NCBI RefSeq assembly: GCF_000381925.1
Contig: NZ_KB907307.1
Location: 186,001-250,000, forward strand
Direction: 5' to 3'
DNA: 64,000 nt
DNA from: Nocardia sp. BMG111209
GTDB taxonomy: Bacteria > Actinomycetota > Actinomycetes > Mycobacteriales > Mycobacteriaceae
Below, piece by piece: positions 25,730 through 33,987 of the stretch (position 1 is its first letter; every line of letters begins with the position of its first letter). The position numbers and the translations under genes are program-made. Under the pieces are notes generated by a model. It saw nothing but the letters and a program-made list of their open reading frames with translations, made no database searches and was not told the origin of the DNA.

Positions 25730-26775
25730 GACACGTGTTGCCCCTCCGTCGCGGCGGGCCAGCCCGGGGTCGTGACGACATCGCCGTCCCCGGTGGTCAG
25801 CCGCGCGGGCACGCCGCGCGCGGCCAGCCAGCGCGGTGCCCGATCGTCCAGCACGATCGCCGCGGTCGACGCCGTATTCGCTTGCACCGCATCGGGTCCC
25901 GCGCAGGTGACCTGTGCCCACCGGGTGCGCGCGGATCCGCCGGTGCGCGGATCGATGATGTGGTGCCGCCGGATTCCGTGATCGGTCCAGGTCCGCAACC
26001 GGGTGGACGAGGTCGCGAACGCCTGTCCGGTCGAGCGAACCACTTGGGCCACTTCGCCGGTCCAGTTCCGGACCCCGATCGCCCAGCCCTCCGGCGGCAG
26101 GACTCCGGCCACTGCGATATCGCCACCCAGATTCACCAGGAAGCCACCGGTATGGGTCGCGGCCAGTTCGGCCGCGATCGCGTCCGCAGCCCACGCCTTG
26201 GCGCAGGCGCCCAGATCGAGCAGGGTGCCCGCGGGTAGATCGAGTAGTGGGCCTGCGGGCGGATCCAGCAGGGTGCCTGGGGGTGGATCGAGTAGGGTGC
26301 CCGCGGGTCGTTCGCGCCGGGACTCGTTCTCCACCAATAACACTCGGCCCACCGGTGCCGGTCGTGGCGGCGTGGGCTCGCCGCCGGGCAGACGGTTCCG
26401 CTCGCGGACCGCGTCCAGGTCGTCGTCGTACCCGCAGGCCACCAGTGCGGCGCCCACCGCGGGCGAGACCAGCCCGCCGGTCATCCGTTCGGCGCGCAGT
26501 GCCGCCCGCAGGCAGGCGCCGAGCATCGGGCCGACCGTGACCCGAAGTCGCGCATCGGGTTTCGTGCGGGCCAGTGCGGTACTGCGGGCGTTGATCACCG
26601 CGAGTTCACTGTCGGCACGGAAACGCGAAGCGGCGCGGTCGAGTTCGCCGAGCCGGGTACGCAGCACCGCGGCCGCGCTCGCGAGTTCGCCCGCCTCGGT
26701 GCACACCACACCGACCGTGGTCCCGATCGCGGCGAACCGGGCGGACGCGGTGGCCGTGCCGGGTGCCGCTGTCAT
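25726..26775 (-). CDS. ApbE-like FAD:protein FMN transferase with internal tandem repeat
   Basis: 349 aa. ApbE attaches FMN from FAD to a Thr/Ser of exported proteins. Seen: opening AIGTTVGVV, GGLVSPAVGAALV, LDLGACAKAWAAD (187-199, with the conserved Lys193), GGFLVNLGGDIAV, and HHIIDPRTGGSA. No lipobox or clear signal peptide is visible, unlike many exported ApbE proteins, so it may act in the cytosol or be led by an unrecognised signal. Residues 157-187 are four near-identical 8-residue units (PAGTLLDP-like) inserted directly before LDLG. ATGA overlaps on both sides. No substrate carrying a full FMN-binding domain is encoded nearby. Confidence 0.84.
   Translation of the reverse strand: MTAAPGTATASARFAAIGTTVGVVCTEAGELASAAAVLRTRLGELDRAASRFRADSELAVINARSTALARTKPDARLRVTVGPMLGACLRAALRAERMTGGLVSPAVGAALVACGYDDDLDAVRERNRLPGGEPTPPRPAPVGRVLLVENESRRERPAGTLLDPPPGTLLDPPAGPLLDLPAGTLLDLGACAKAWAADAIAAELAATHTGGFLVNLGGDIAVAGVLPPEGWAIGVRNWTGEVAQVVRSTGQAFATSSTRLRTWTDHGIRRHHIIDPRTGGSARTRWAQVTCAGPDAVQANTASTAAIVLDDRAPRWLAARGVPARLTTGDGDVVTTPGWPAATEGQHVS
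26214..26309 (-). repeat. Four-copy 24-bp tandem repeat inside the ApbE gene
   Basis: Units at 26214-26237, 26238-26261, 26262-26285 and 26286-26309, each starting GATC on the plus strand. They are in frame (8 codons each), so copy changes lengthen or shorten the protein without frameshift. Adjacent copies differ by a few bases, so the array is not brand new. Confidence 0.9.
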
Positions 26776-27050
26776 GACCCGGTCGTGTGTTCGTGTGGCG
26801 CGGCGGGCGTGGTGGTCACCGGTGTGGTCGGTGACCAGCCGTCGTCGGTGTCGCCGGGCGCGGGCGAATCGTCGACCGGCTGCGCGGTGCGCGCGGAATC
26901 CGCCGGTGCGACCTCGGTCTGCGCGGTGGCCCCGGCGTGGTTGCCGTCGACCGCCAGCGCGACCGTGATCCCGCCGGCGGCGATGGTCGCGGCCACGAAG
27001 ACTCCGGTCGCACTGCGGCGAACGCGTGACAGGCTCGTGCTCTGCTTCAT
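26772..27050 (-). CDS. Small membrane-anchored extracytoplasmic protein, first gene of redox operon
   Basis: 92 aa. Basic N terminus (SRVRRS), one hydrophobic helix (about 12-30), then a Thr/Pro/Asp-rich tail predicted outside the membrane. No known domain. A segment NHAGAT after the helix loosely resembles the ApbE flavinylation motif (D-x2-S/T-G-A-T) but lacks the Asp spacing and the Ser/Thr. ATG 27050 follows a GGAGAGGACGG purine stretch. It overlaps the ApbE start by 4 bases, so it belongs to the redox operon, where an FMN-binding domain protein would usually be found. Confidence 0.65.
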   Translation of the reverse strand: MKQSTSLSRVRRSATGVFVAATIAAGGITVALAVDGNHAGATAQTEVAPADSARTAQPVDDSPAPGDTDDGWSPTTPVTTTPAAPHEHTTGS

Positions 27051-27237
27051 GTGAACCGTCCTCTCCCGGACGACCCGCCGAAAACGACTCGCCCGGACCA
27101 TGTCTACGGGGCTCGTCTGAGAACAGGGCTGCGTGATCGCTCACAAGTCGCTGAGTCGACGACATCCTGCGGTCACCCGGACCGCCGGGCGGTGCTGCGT
27201 CCATGCCACTGTTCCTCTTCGTCGAGTCACAGATATA

Positions 27238-27258
27238 GAGATACGCTCTTTGTATCTC
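27238..27258. promoter_or_regulatory. GAGATAC-N7-GTATCTC inverted repeat (candidate operator)
   Basis: Perfect 7-base arms (27238-27244 and 27252-27258) in an AT-rich island 188-208 bases upstream of the redox-operon start. The geometry suits a dimeric regulator such as MerR or TetR. No regulator gene is adjacent. Confidence 0.45.
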
Positions 27259-27313
27259 AGTATCATGATGAGACCACACCGTGGCTGTCATCACAAGATG
27301 TCGGCACGACTTC

Positions 27314-27353
27314 GGCCGGGCGCCCCGCCCGAAACCGGGCGGCGCGCCCGGCC
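27314..27353 (-). terminator. Hairpin downstream of acyl-CoA synthetase
   Basis: GGCCGGGCG (27314-27322) pairs with CGCCCGGCC (27345-27353), with inner CGCCCG/CGGGCG pairing. It lies 52-91 bases past the minus-strand stop at 27405. Confidence 0.6.
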
Positions 27354-27404
27354 GGGTCCGGGTTACCGGGGGTGGTGACGGCGACTCACCGAGTTTGCCG
27401 GAAT

Positions 27405-28865
27405 TCAGCCGCCGCGCGTTTCGAGGAGGCGGCCGCGGTTGACCTTGGTGGCCTCGCTGCGGGGAATGGCGTCGACCGTTTCGATGCTCTTGGGCACTTT
27501 GTAGGGGGCGAGGCGGGATTTCGCGAACACTCTGATTTCTTCGAGGCTCGGGGGATTCGCCGGATCGGCGGGTTCGATCACGGCGTGGACGCGGCGGCCC
27601 CATTCCGGATCGCGTACTCCGATCACGACCACATCGGCCACGTCCGGGTGATCGATCAGCGCTGTTTCCACTTCGGCGGGAAAGATATTCGCGCCGCCGG
27701 AGATGATCACGTCCACCCGCCGATCGGCGAGATACAGGAAACCCTCCTCGTCCAGATGTCCGAGATCGCCGACGGTGACGAAACCGTCTGCGGTGGAGGC
27801 CGGTTGGGGTACGTCGCCGAGGTAAGGGGCGCTCGGCGCACCCGGTGTGCGCAGATAGATGTCGCCGATCTCGCCGGGCGGTAATTGCTCGCCGGACGGG
27901 CCGAGGATCCGAATCTCCGTGCCCCGCACGCCCCGTCCGACACTGCCGCGGCGGGTGGACCATTCCTCGCCGGTGAGTGCGGCCAGGCCCAGGCCCTCGG
28001 TCATGCCGTACGCCATGAGGATTCGGTGCGCGCCGATCAGGGCGGACCATCGGTCGACCAATGACGGCGGCATGGGTGCGGCGCCCTGGGTGAACCATTC
28101 GATGCTCGACAGGTCGCGCTCGTCGATACCGGGCAGATCCGCGATCCGTTGCAACATCGTCGGTGTGGCAGTGAAATTCGTGATCCGATACCGCTCGATC
28201 ACGTCGACCACGCGCGCGGCGTCGAATTTCTCCATCACCACGAGGCGGTCGCCGGCCAGCATCGGATACAGCGCCGAGAAGGCGTTCACGTGGTACATCG
28301 GCGCCAGCACCAGCACGGTCTGCGGGGTGGGGATCGGACGCCAGCGGCTCATCATCGGGATCCCGGCCGCCGGGTTGTAGACCGACGGCGTACCCGCCAG
28401 GATCACCTTCGGCGTACCCGTCGAACCGCTGCTGCAGATTCCGTGCGAGTACGGGGCGACGGCGTCGGGCAGGGTCGGCGCCTCGAGTTCCCGGGCCTCG
28501 TCGATCCAGGTCAGGTCCGGATCGCCGAGGTAGATCCGGGGCCGGATCACCTCGCGCAGCCGCTCGAGTTCCCAGTCCGGGACATCCCATCGCACCGGGA
28601 CCGGCACCGCCCCGAGTTTCCAGGCGGCGAAGGTGCTCAGGACGAAGCGCGGTCCGTTGCGCAGTCCGATACCGACCAGATCGTCTTGTCCCACACCACG
28701 TTTCGCCAGGGCTCCGGCGAGGCGGGTGGACCGGTCGTCCAATTCGCCCCAGGTGACGGCAGGTTCGGAGCCGTCCGATCCGATGTGCCGGTAGGCGATC
28801 TCGTCGGCGTGTCCGGCGCCCAGCTCGCGGATCCGGCGTCCCAGGCCGACCTCGGTTTCCGTCAT
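27405..28865 (-). CDS. Acyl-CoA synthetase (AMP-binding, class I adenylate-forming)
   Basis: 486 aa. P-loop SSGSTGTPKVI (about 146-156), MYHVNAFSALYPMLAGD, the adenine region YGMTEGLGL, TVGDLGHLDEEGFLYLADR (the Asp and Arg that bind ribose), and C-terminal IPRSEATKVNRG with the catalytic Lys. It activates a carboxylate as an acyl-AMP and then a CoA thioester. The shorter-than-usual length and ISGGANIFPAEVE segment resemble bile-acid/steroid or aromatic acid ligases, but substrate cannot be called. ATG 28865 follows GAAGGAG; the upstream in-frame extension has no coding character. Confidence 0.86.
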   Translation of the reverse strand: MTETEVGLGRRIRELGAGHADEIAYRHIGSDGSEPAVTWGELDDRSTRLAGALAKRGVGQDDLVGIGLRNGPRFVLSTFAAWKLGAVPVPVRWDVPDWELERLREVIRPRIYLGDPDLTWIDEARELEAPTLPDAVAPYSHGICSSGSTGTPKVILAGTPSVYNPAAGIPMMSRWRPIPTPQTVLVLAPMYHVNAFSALYPMLAGDRLVVMEKFDAARVVDVIERYRITNFTATPTMLQRIADLPGIDERDLSSIEWFTQGAAPMPPSLVDRWSALIGAHRILMAYGMTEGLGLAALTGEEWSTRRGSVGRGVRGTEIRILGPSGEQLPPGEIGDIYLRTPGAPSAPYLGDVPQPASTADGFVTVGDLGHLDEEGFLYLADRRVDVIISGGANIFPAEVETALIDHPDVADVVVIGVRDPEWGRRVHAVIEPADPANPPSLEEIRVFAKSRLAPYKVPKSIETVDAIPRSEATKVNRGRLLETRGG

Positions 28866-28886
28866 CGCTCTCCTTCGAACGCTGCG

Positions 28887-28913
28887 CCGCGGAAATCTCC
28901 ACACGTTCCGCGG
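28887..28913. promoter_or_regulatory. CCGCGGAA-N11-TTCCGCGG inverted repeat
   Basis: Perfect 8-base arms at 28887-28894 and 28906-28913, 22-48 bases upstream of the acyl-CoA synthetase ATG. It is either an operator or a 5'-UTR hairpin. Confidence 0.45.
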
Positions 28914-29230
28914 TACGTCAGGGATGGTAGTCGTGTTCTCTACATTGTGGAGCGCAGTTCTACCTTTTGCAGGCGATATCGCTTCGACGGCTGCTCGGGT
29001 ATCTGGATTGCTGACCGATTGCCGATCTCGGAGCGGCCGGGAACGCGGGGGCCGTATTCCCGGGGCGGCCGGGACCGTGCGAGGCGGCGGCGGGCGCCGG
29101 GCGATCGCGGGGCTCCGAATCCACCCGCGGGGGACCCGCTGCGAGCCCGGCAACTTTTCAGCACACTCAGCTGGGCGACCCCGCGGTCGGTTACCGCCGT
29201 ACCGCACCGCCGGCGAGGGGTGTCGGGGAC

Positions 29231-29259
29231 TTGACAGGGCCTTGGTGGCGTGCGCAGAT
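29231..29259 (+). promoter_or_regulatory. Candidate promoter for the acidic giant gene
   Basis: Consensus TTGACA (29231-29236), 17-base spacer, weak GCAGAT (29254-29259). If used, it implies a leader of about 410 bases before ATG 29676. Confidence 0.35.
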
Positions 29260-29675
29260 GCTTCGGATATCGACCAGGTCACGGCTGTCTGAAGGTTGGC
29301 AATTTGGCTCGCCGACCGCGAGCGCGAGCGCTACAGTACCGACGTTCGGGCTGGTTGAAGATCTTGGGATGTGGTGTGGCAGCGATTATTTCGTCGGGCA
29401 GGCGTGTGCTCGGCAGTGGGTTCGGGTTGCGGAGTCTCACAGGATGGGCGGCGCAGCGACTCCGGGGAGTGCCGCGAGCCGAGGAGCCCGAGGGGGAAGA
29501 ACCGACAGCTGACGACGAGGGCGCCAGGGCACCGACGAACGTCGACGCGTCCCCGCCGAATTCCACACCGGGACCACAGGTTTCGGACAGCGACAACCCC
29601 GATAACGTGCGAAAGTGTAGTCCCCCGGATGTCGAGCCGGGGATCGATCAGAGCTTTTCGAAAGGCCAGGCAAAT

Positions 29676-32600
29676 ATGACAACTCCCGACGACCGGGCGA
29701 CGATCACCGACGACGCGACCGCCGCCGAGGAGACGACAGCTACCGGTAGCGAGGAGGCGGTAGCCGAGGGGGCAACCACCGCAACCGCTGTCGAGGAGCG
29801 CGTCGCGACCGACGATGTGGTGACCGCCGAGGGCGAGCCGGCGGCCACCGCCGATACGACGGTTGCTGAGAGCGAAGCGGCGGACGCGGTCGCGGCCGAA
29901 ACCGAGGCGACCGAATCCCCGGTCGCCACGGGCGAAACCGCGATCGACGCGACCACCGGAACGGAGGTGGGCACCGCCGAGCAGGAGGCGGCCGATGCCA
30001 CTCCGACCAGCGAAGACGATGCGTCGCAGAGCGATTCGGCGGTAGCGGACATCACCGAGAATGCCGCCGACGAGGCAGAAACCGAGGCCGCCGACGGTGC
30101 AGCCGTCGCCGAGACCGCGGAGGACAGCGAAGCCGTCGAAAGTGATTCGGCCGCAGCCGACGCGGAGGCCGTGACCGAAAGCGATTCGGACACCCCCGCC
30201 GAGCCGGTCTCCATCGACGAACAGGCGCAAGCGGTCGTCGCCGAGGCCGAGGCAGTTGCCGCCGAGGCCGCCGCAGCAGATGCCGAAACGGCCGTCGCGC
30301 CGGAATCCGCCGACACCGACGTGGCTTCCGAGGGGGAGAACGCCGGTGCCGAGAATTCGTCCGACGCGGAAACCGTTGCGGACGAAAGCATTTCGACGGT
30401 CGAAGACGAGTCTGCCGAGGCAGAAGCGGTCGAGCCGACTGCCGAGGCTGCCACCGAAACCGACGCGGCGGTGACGACCGAAGGCGAATCCGCCGAGGTC
30501 GAGAGCGCCGCCGAGTCGGAGGAGGCTGTCACCGAGGACGAAGTAGCCACCGACGCAGCCGAGCCCGAGGCGGAAACCGCTGCGGCCGAGGTCGCCACGG
30601 AGGACGAAGAGTCCGAGCCCGTCGCCGAGGCGGAAACCACCGGCGAGAGCGCCGAATCCAAGGCGGAACCCGCTGACGAGGCCGTCGAGCCGGTCGAGGC
30701 TGAGGCATCCGCCGAGGCCGAGACGGTCGACGCCGCCGACGGCGAAGCAACCCTCGAAGCCGATGAGCCGGTCGCAGAAGCAGAGTCGGCCGAGACCGAA
30801 GCTGCCGAGCCCGAGGTGAGCGCGGACGCCGTCGCCGACGAAGCGACTGCCGAGGTCGAGACCACGGAAGACGAGGCCACGGCGGCGGATTCGGCGACAG
30901 AAGTTGCCGAGCCCGAGACCGAAGGCGCGTCGGAGGTTGCCGAAGGCGAAGCCGATGTCGCGGCCGAGGAGATCGCCGAAGCCGACGAGAGCGTGACCGC
31001 CGAGTCGAGTGAGGCCGACGAGGTCGAAGGTGAGTCGGCGATCGCCGAGCCTTCCGCCGAGGTCGAAACTGCCGATACCGCTGAGGATGCGGTCGCGGAA
31101 GCCGCCGAGAGCGAGACGGCCGAAGCCGATGAGGCAGAGGTTGCCGAGTCGCCCGAAGCCGAAGGCGAGGTGGCCGAGGCCGAGCAGGTGCTCGACGAGC
31201 AGCCTACGGCTGAGGGAGATTCGGTCGAGTCCGCTGAGTCGGTCGACGCTGTCGCCGAGGAAGAGGCTGTTGCGGCCGCCGAGGACGTGGAGGCGGAAGG
31301 CGCCGAAGCCGCGGCGGACGAGCCGGTCGAGTCTGTGACGACCGAGGTCGAAGCGGATGAGGTTGCGGAGTCGCCCGCTGCTGAAGGCGAGGTGGCCGAG
31401 GCTGAGCAGGTAGTCGACGAGCAGCCTGCGGCCGAAGGGGATTCGGTCGAGTCCGAGTCCGGTGCATCGGCGGAGGCCGTCGCCGAGGAGGAGGCTGTTG
31501 CGGCCGCCGAGGACGTGGAGGCGGAAGGCGCCGAAGCCGCGGGAGACGAGCCGGTCGAGTCTGTGGCGACCGAGGTCGAAGCGGATGAGGTTGCGGAGTC
31601 GCCCGCTGCCGAGGCCGAGGCCGAGCAGGCGCTCGATGAGCAGCCCGTCGCGGAAAGCGAAGTGGCAGAAGCCGAGACGGTCGATTCGGGTGAGGCCGCT
31701 GATGAAGCGGTGGCGGAAGACGCGGTTGCCGAGGATGCGGTGGCTGAGACTGAGGTTGCCGGGGACGCGGTCGCGGAGGACGCGGTTGCGGAGACTGAGG
31801 TCGCTGAAGGTGCGGAGTCTGCTGTAGTCGATGAGACCGCTGCCGAGAGTGAGCAGGCCGCGGAGGGCGAGTCGGCGGTTGCTGACGAGCCGGTCGCCGA
31901 AGCCGATACGGCTGATGCGGCGGAGGGTGTTGCGGCGGACGTAGCAGTCGAGGCTGCTGAGTCGGAAGCGGTTGTCGACAGCGAGGATTCGACGGATTCC
32001 GCGGCCGCCGACGTGGAAGAAGCCGAGGCGGAGCAGGTCGCCGAAGCTGATGCGGAGTCCGTGGTCGCCGAGGGCGAACCGGTTGAGGAAGCGGTCACCG
32101 AGGCGTCCGAAGCCGAGGCAACCGAGGTCGAGGGAGCTGCCGACGACGCGGAGGTGGCGTCCGAAGCTGTTGCCGAGTCGGGTGTTTCCGATGAGGAGCC
32201 GGTGGCGGAGGGCGAGTCCGAAGCCGTCGCCGACGCGGATATCTCTGTCGAGGAACTCGTGGAGGACGGCGAGGCCGAGCCGGTCGCCGAGGCCGAGTCG
32301 GTGGCCGACGAGGAGTCCGCGGTTGCGGAAGCCGAACTCGCCGAGGCCGAGTCGAGCGAAGCCCCTGTCGCGGAAGCGACGGCCGAAACGGCTGTGGATT
32401 CCGAGACCGGCGTGATTGCCGATGTCGAGGATGCCGCAGTGGAGGGCGAGCCGGAAGCTGTTGCCGACGCGGATGCTTCCGCCGACGATACGGTGACGGC
32501 CGAGTCTGCCGAGGTCGAGGAGCCGGCCGAGGCCCTCGCGCTTGAGGCTGAGCCGGTCGCGGAGGCCGAGTCGGTCGCCGACGAGGAGTCGGCGGTTGCG

Positions 32601-33971
32601 GAAGGCGAAGTGTCCGAGGCGGAGTCGGAGGTTGCCGCCGACGAGGTGGAGGCACCGGCGGCCGACGCGGATGTCGAAGCTGCTGCGGAGGAAGCGGCGG
32701 CCGAGTCCGTTGTGGATTCCGAGGTCGCGGTGGCCGGTGTCGAGGAAGCCGCTGTGGACGGCGAGCCCGAAGCTGTTGCCGACGCGGAAATTTCCGCCGA
32801 GGACGCGGTGCAGGCTGTCGAGTCGGATGAGGTAGCCGAGGTTGAGGCTGCCGAAGCCGAGGAGTCGGCTGACGGTGAGGTTGTGGCCGAGGCCGAGGAG
32901 ATCGCCGAGGCCGAGTCCTTCGTGGCGGATACCGAGCAAGCTGCCGAAGCGGATTCCGTTGTGGCGGACGAGCCGGTCGCCGAAGCGGATGCCGTGCAGG
33001 AGCCGATCGCCGAAGCCGATTCGGTCGTAGCGGACGACGAGACCGCCGAGACCGCATCGGTGGTCGCCGAGGAATCGGCAGCTGTCGATGACGAATCGGC
33101 CGAGGTGGCCGAGGAATCGGCCGAGTCCGACGAGGTTGCCGAAATCGCCAGCGCTGCCGACGATGTCGCGGCGGACGGCGATGCGGTCGCCGAGGATGGC
33201 GAGTCCGAATTGGTGGCCGTCGAACTCGAGGCCGCCGAAGCCGAGGAGTCTGCCGACGGTGCGGCATCGGCGGAGGCTGCGGAGGCCGAGGTCGAAGAGA
33301 TCGCGGTGGCGGAGTCCCTGGTCGATGAGGGCGAGCCGGCCGAGATCGCCGACGAGGAGTCGGCGGTCGCCGAAGGCGAAGTGCCCGAGGCAGAGTCGGT
33401 AGTGGCCGAAGGCGAAGTCTCCGAGGCCGATCCGGCGGTCACCGAAGGCGAAGTGTCCGAAGCGGAGTCGGAGGTTGCCGACGAGGTGGAGGCGTCGGCG
33501 GAGGATGCCGAGGCGGAGGTCGCCGACAGTGAGTCGGACGAGACCGTGGCGGAGGCGCTCGAGGTCGCCGAAGCGACCGAGGTCGAGGATGCCCCCGTCG
33601 CGGACAGCGAGGAGATCTTCGAGGGCGAAGCCCTCGAGGACGAGCATCCGGCCGCTGCCGAAGCGGGTGTGGCCGAGGAGATCTCGGCCGGTGAGCCGGA
33701 TATCGAAGCGGGTCTCGTGCCCGCCGGTTCCGGGGATCTGGTGAGCTACCCGAGCTCGGTCGTCCTCGCGACCGCGAATGTGTCCACCGGTGACGAGGCG
33801 ACGGCGATCATCCGTGATCAGGCGCAGCTCATCGCGAAGCTCCGCCGGAAGGTGGCGGTGCTGGAAACCATCGTGAAAACCCAGGAATCCCAGTCGGATT
33901 CGCTGGCCGGCGTCGTCTCGACCTACAAGAACGAGTTGACCAGCCTCATGGCGGATCTCCTCGATCTCTGA
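29676..33971 (+). CDS. Giant acidic low-complexity protein with C-terminal coiled coil
   Basis: 1431 aa, no recognised domain. Residues 1 to about 1340 are almost only Ala, Glu, Val, Asp, Ser and Thr, with a handful of basic residues (two Arg near the N terminus, one Lys, one His) and nearly no aromatics, so the net charge is extremely negative and the chain must be disordered or loosely helical. Recurrent words are VAEAE, ADEPVAEA, DEESAVAEGEV and GEPEAVADAD. The last 90 residues differ: SSVVLATANVSTGDEATAII, then a heptad-rich basic/leucine coiled coil (QLIAKLRRKVAVLETIVKTQ) to the end. No signal peptide or membrane helix is seen, so it is probably cytosolic. ATG 29676 follows AAAGG/CCAGG. 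The unique C terminus and start signal support this strand over the open antisense frames. Confidence 0.75.
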   Translation: MTTPDDRATITDDATAAEETTATGSEEAVAEGATTATAVEERVATDDVVTAEGEPAATADTTVAESEAADAVAAETEATESPVATGETAIDATTGTEVGTAEQEAADATPTSEDDASQSDSAVADITENAADEAETEAADGAAVAETAEDSEAVESDSAAADAEAVTESDSDTPAEPVSIDEQAQAVVAEAEAVAAEAAAADAETAVAPESADTDVASEGENAGAENSSDAETVADESISTVEDESAEAEAVEPTAEAATETDAAVTTEGESAEVESAAESEEAVTEDEVATDAAEPEAETAAAEVATEDEESEPVAEAETTGESAESKAEPADEAVEPVEAEASAEAETVDAADGEATLEADEPVAEAESAETEAAEPEVSADAVADEATAEVETTEDEATAADSATEVAEPETEGASEVAEGEADVAAEEIAEADESVTAESSEADEVEGESAIAEPSAEVETADTAEDAVAEAAESETAEADEAEVAESPEAEGEVAEAEQVLDEQPTAEGDSVESAESVDAVAEEEAVAAAEDVEAEGAEAAADEPVESVTTEVEADEVAESPAAEGEVAEAEQVVDEQPAAEGDSVESESGASAEAVAEEEAVAAAEDVEAEGAEAAGDEPVESVATEVEADEVAESPAAEAEAEQALDEQPVAESEVAEAETVDSGEAADEAVAEDAVAEDAVAETEVAGDAVAEDAVAETEVAEGAESAVVDETAAESEQAAEGESAVADEPVAEADTADAAEGVAADVAVEAAESEAVVDSEDSTDSAAADVEEAEAEQVAEADAESVVAEGEPVEEAVTEASEAEATEVEGAADDAEVASEAVAESGVSDEEPVAEGESEAVADADISVEELVEDGEAEPVAEAESVADEESAVAEAELAEAESSEAPVAEATAETAVDSETGVIADVEDAAVEGEPEAVADADASADDTVTAESAEVEEPAEALALEAEPVAEAESVADEESAVAEGEVSEAESEVAADEVEAPAADADVEAAAEEAAAESVVDSEVAVAGVEEAAVDGEPEAVADAEISAEDAVQAVESDEVAEVEAAEAEESADGEVVAEAEEIAEAESFVADTEQAAEADSVVADEPVAEADAVQEPIAEADSVVADDETAETASVVAEESAAVDDESAEVAEESAESDEVAEIASAADDVAADGDAVAEDGESELVAVELEAAEAEESADGAASAEAAEAEVEEIAVAESLVDEGEPAEIADEESAVAEGEVPEAESVVAEGEVSEADPAVTEGEVSEAESEVADEVEASAEDAEAEVADSESDETVAEALEVAEATEVEDAPVADSEEIFEGEALEDEHPAAAEAGVAEEISAGEPDIEAGLVPAGSGDLVSYPSSVVLATANVSTGDEATAIIRDQAQLIAKLRRKVAVLETIVKTQESQSDSLAGVVSTYKNELTSLMADLLDL
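31125..31650 (+). repeat. 74-76-residue tandem units inside the acidic protein gene
   Basis: Equivalent positions of the VAESP word start at 31140, 31362 and 31590, spacings of 222 and 228 bases. The first two copies are near-complete (through AEAEQV, DEQP, AEGDSVES, EEEAVAAAEDVEAEGAEAA and EPVES); the third breaks down after DEQPVAES. Confidence 0.8.
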
Positions 33972-33987
33972 TCGGTCACTGACCGAA

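Larger units (their letters stand above)
27051..27404. other. Intergenic region: redox-operon promoter area and upstream terminator
   Basis: No gene seen. Bases 27230-27290 are clearly AT-rich against the background and hold an inverted repeat (separate entry); 27314-27353 holds a hairpin terminating the acyl-CoA synthetase transcript. The promoter for the minus-strand redox operon is expected here, but no convincing -35/-10 pair was fixed. Confidence 0.6.
28866..29675. other. 810-base intergenic region upstream of the acidic giant gene
   Basis: No supported gene. It holds a CCGCGGAA-N11-TTCCGCGG repeat near the acyl-CoA synthetase start, a TTGACA-based promoter candidate at 29231, and then about 415 bases of likely 5' leader for the gene starting at 29676. 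The frame of that gene stays open upstream to 29250, but the extra 142 codons (Arg/Gly/Pro/Cys-rich) do not look coding and include no RBS-supported start. Confidence 0.55.

Noticed and set aside
26776..28902. Very long minus-strand frame joining ApbE to the acyl-CoA synthetase region
   Set aside because: The upstream part is an out-of-frame shadow of other genes, Arg/Pro-rich; ApbE homology begins at 26775 with an ATGA overlap.
29500..29523. ACCGACAGCTGACGACGAGGGCG resembles the 3' core of the c-di-AMP (ydaO) riboswitch
   Set aside because: The upstream conserved blocks (GGGGAACC-like and GGGGUGAAUC-like) are not found in the leader, so the match is probably chance; a covariance scan would decide.
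29250..29675. N-terminal extension of the acidic protein by 142 codons
   Set aside because: Composition (Arg, Gly, Cys, Pro) is unlike the protein, there is no RBS, and the ATG at 29676 has a reasonable one.
29648..33442. Minus-strand Ser/Ala/Thr-rich frame of 1264 codons resembling a mucin-like protein
   Set aside because: It is the reverse reading of Glu-Ala/Val codons as Ser/Ala/Thr codons. No signal peptide, no RBS, and it runs antisense into the middle of the plus-strand gene.
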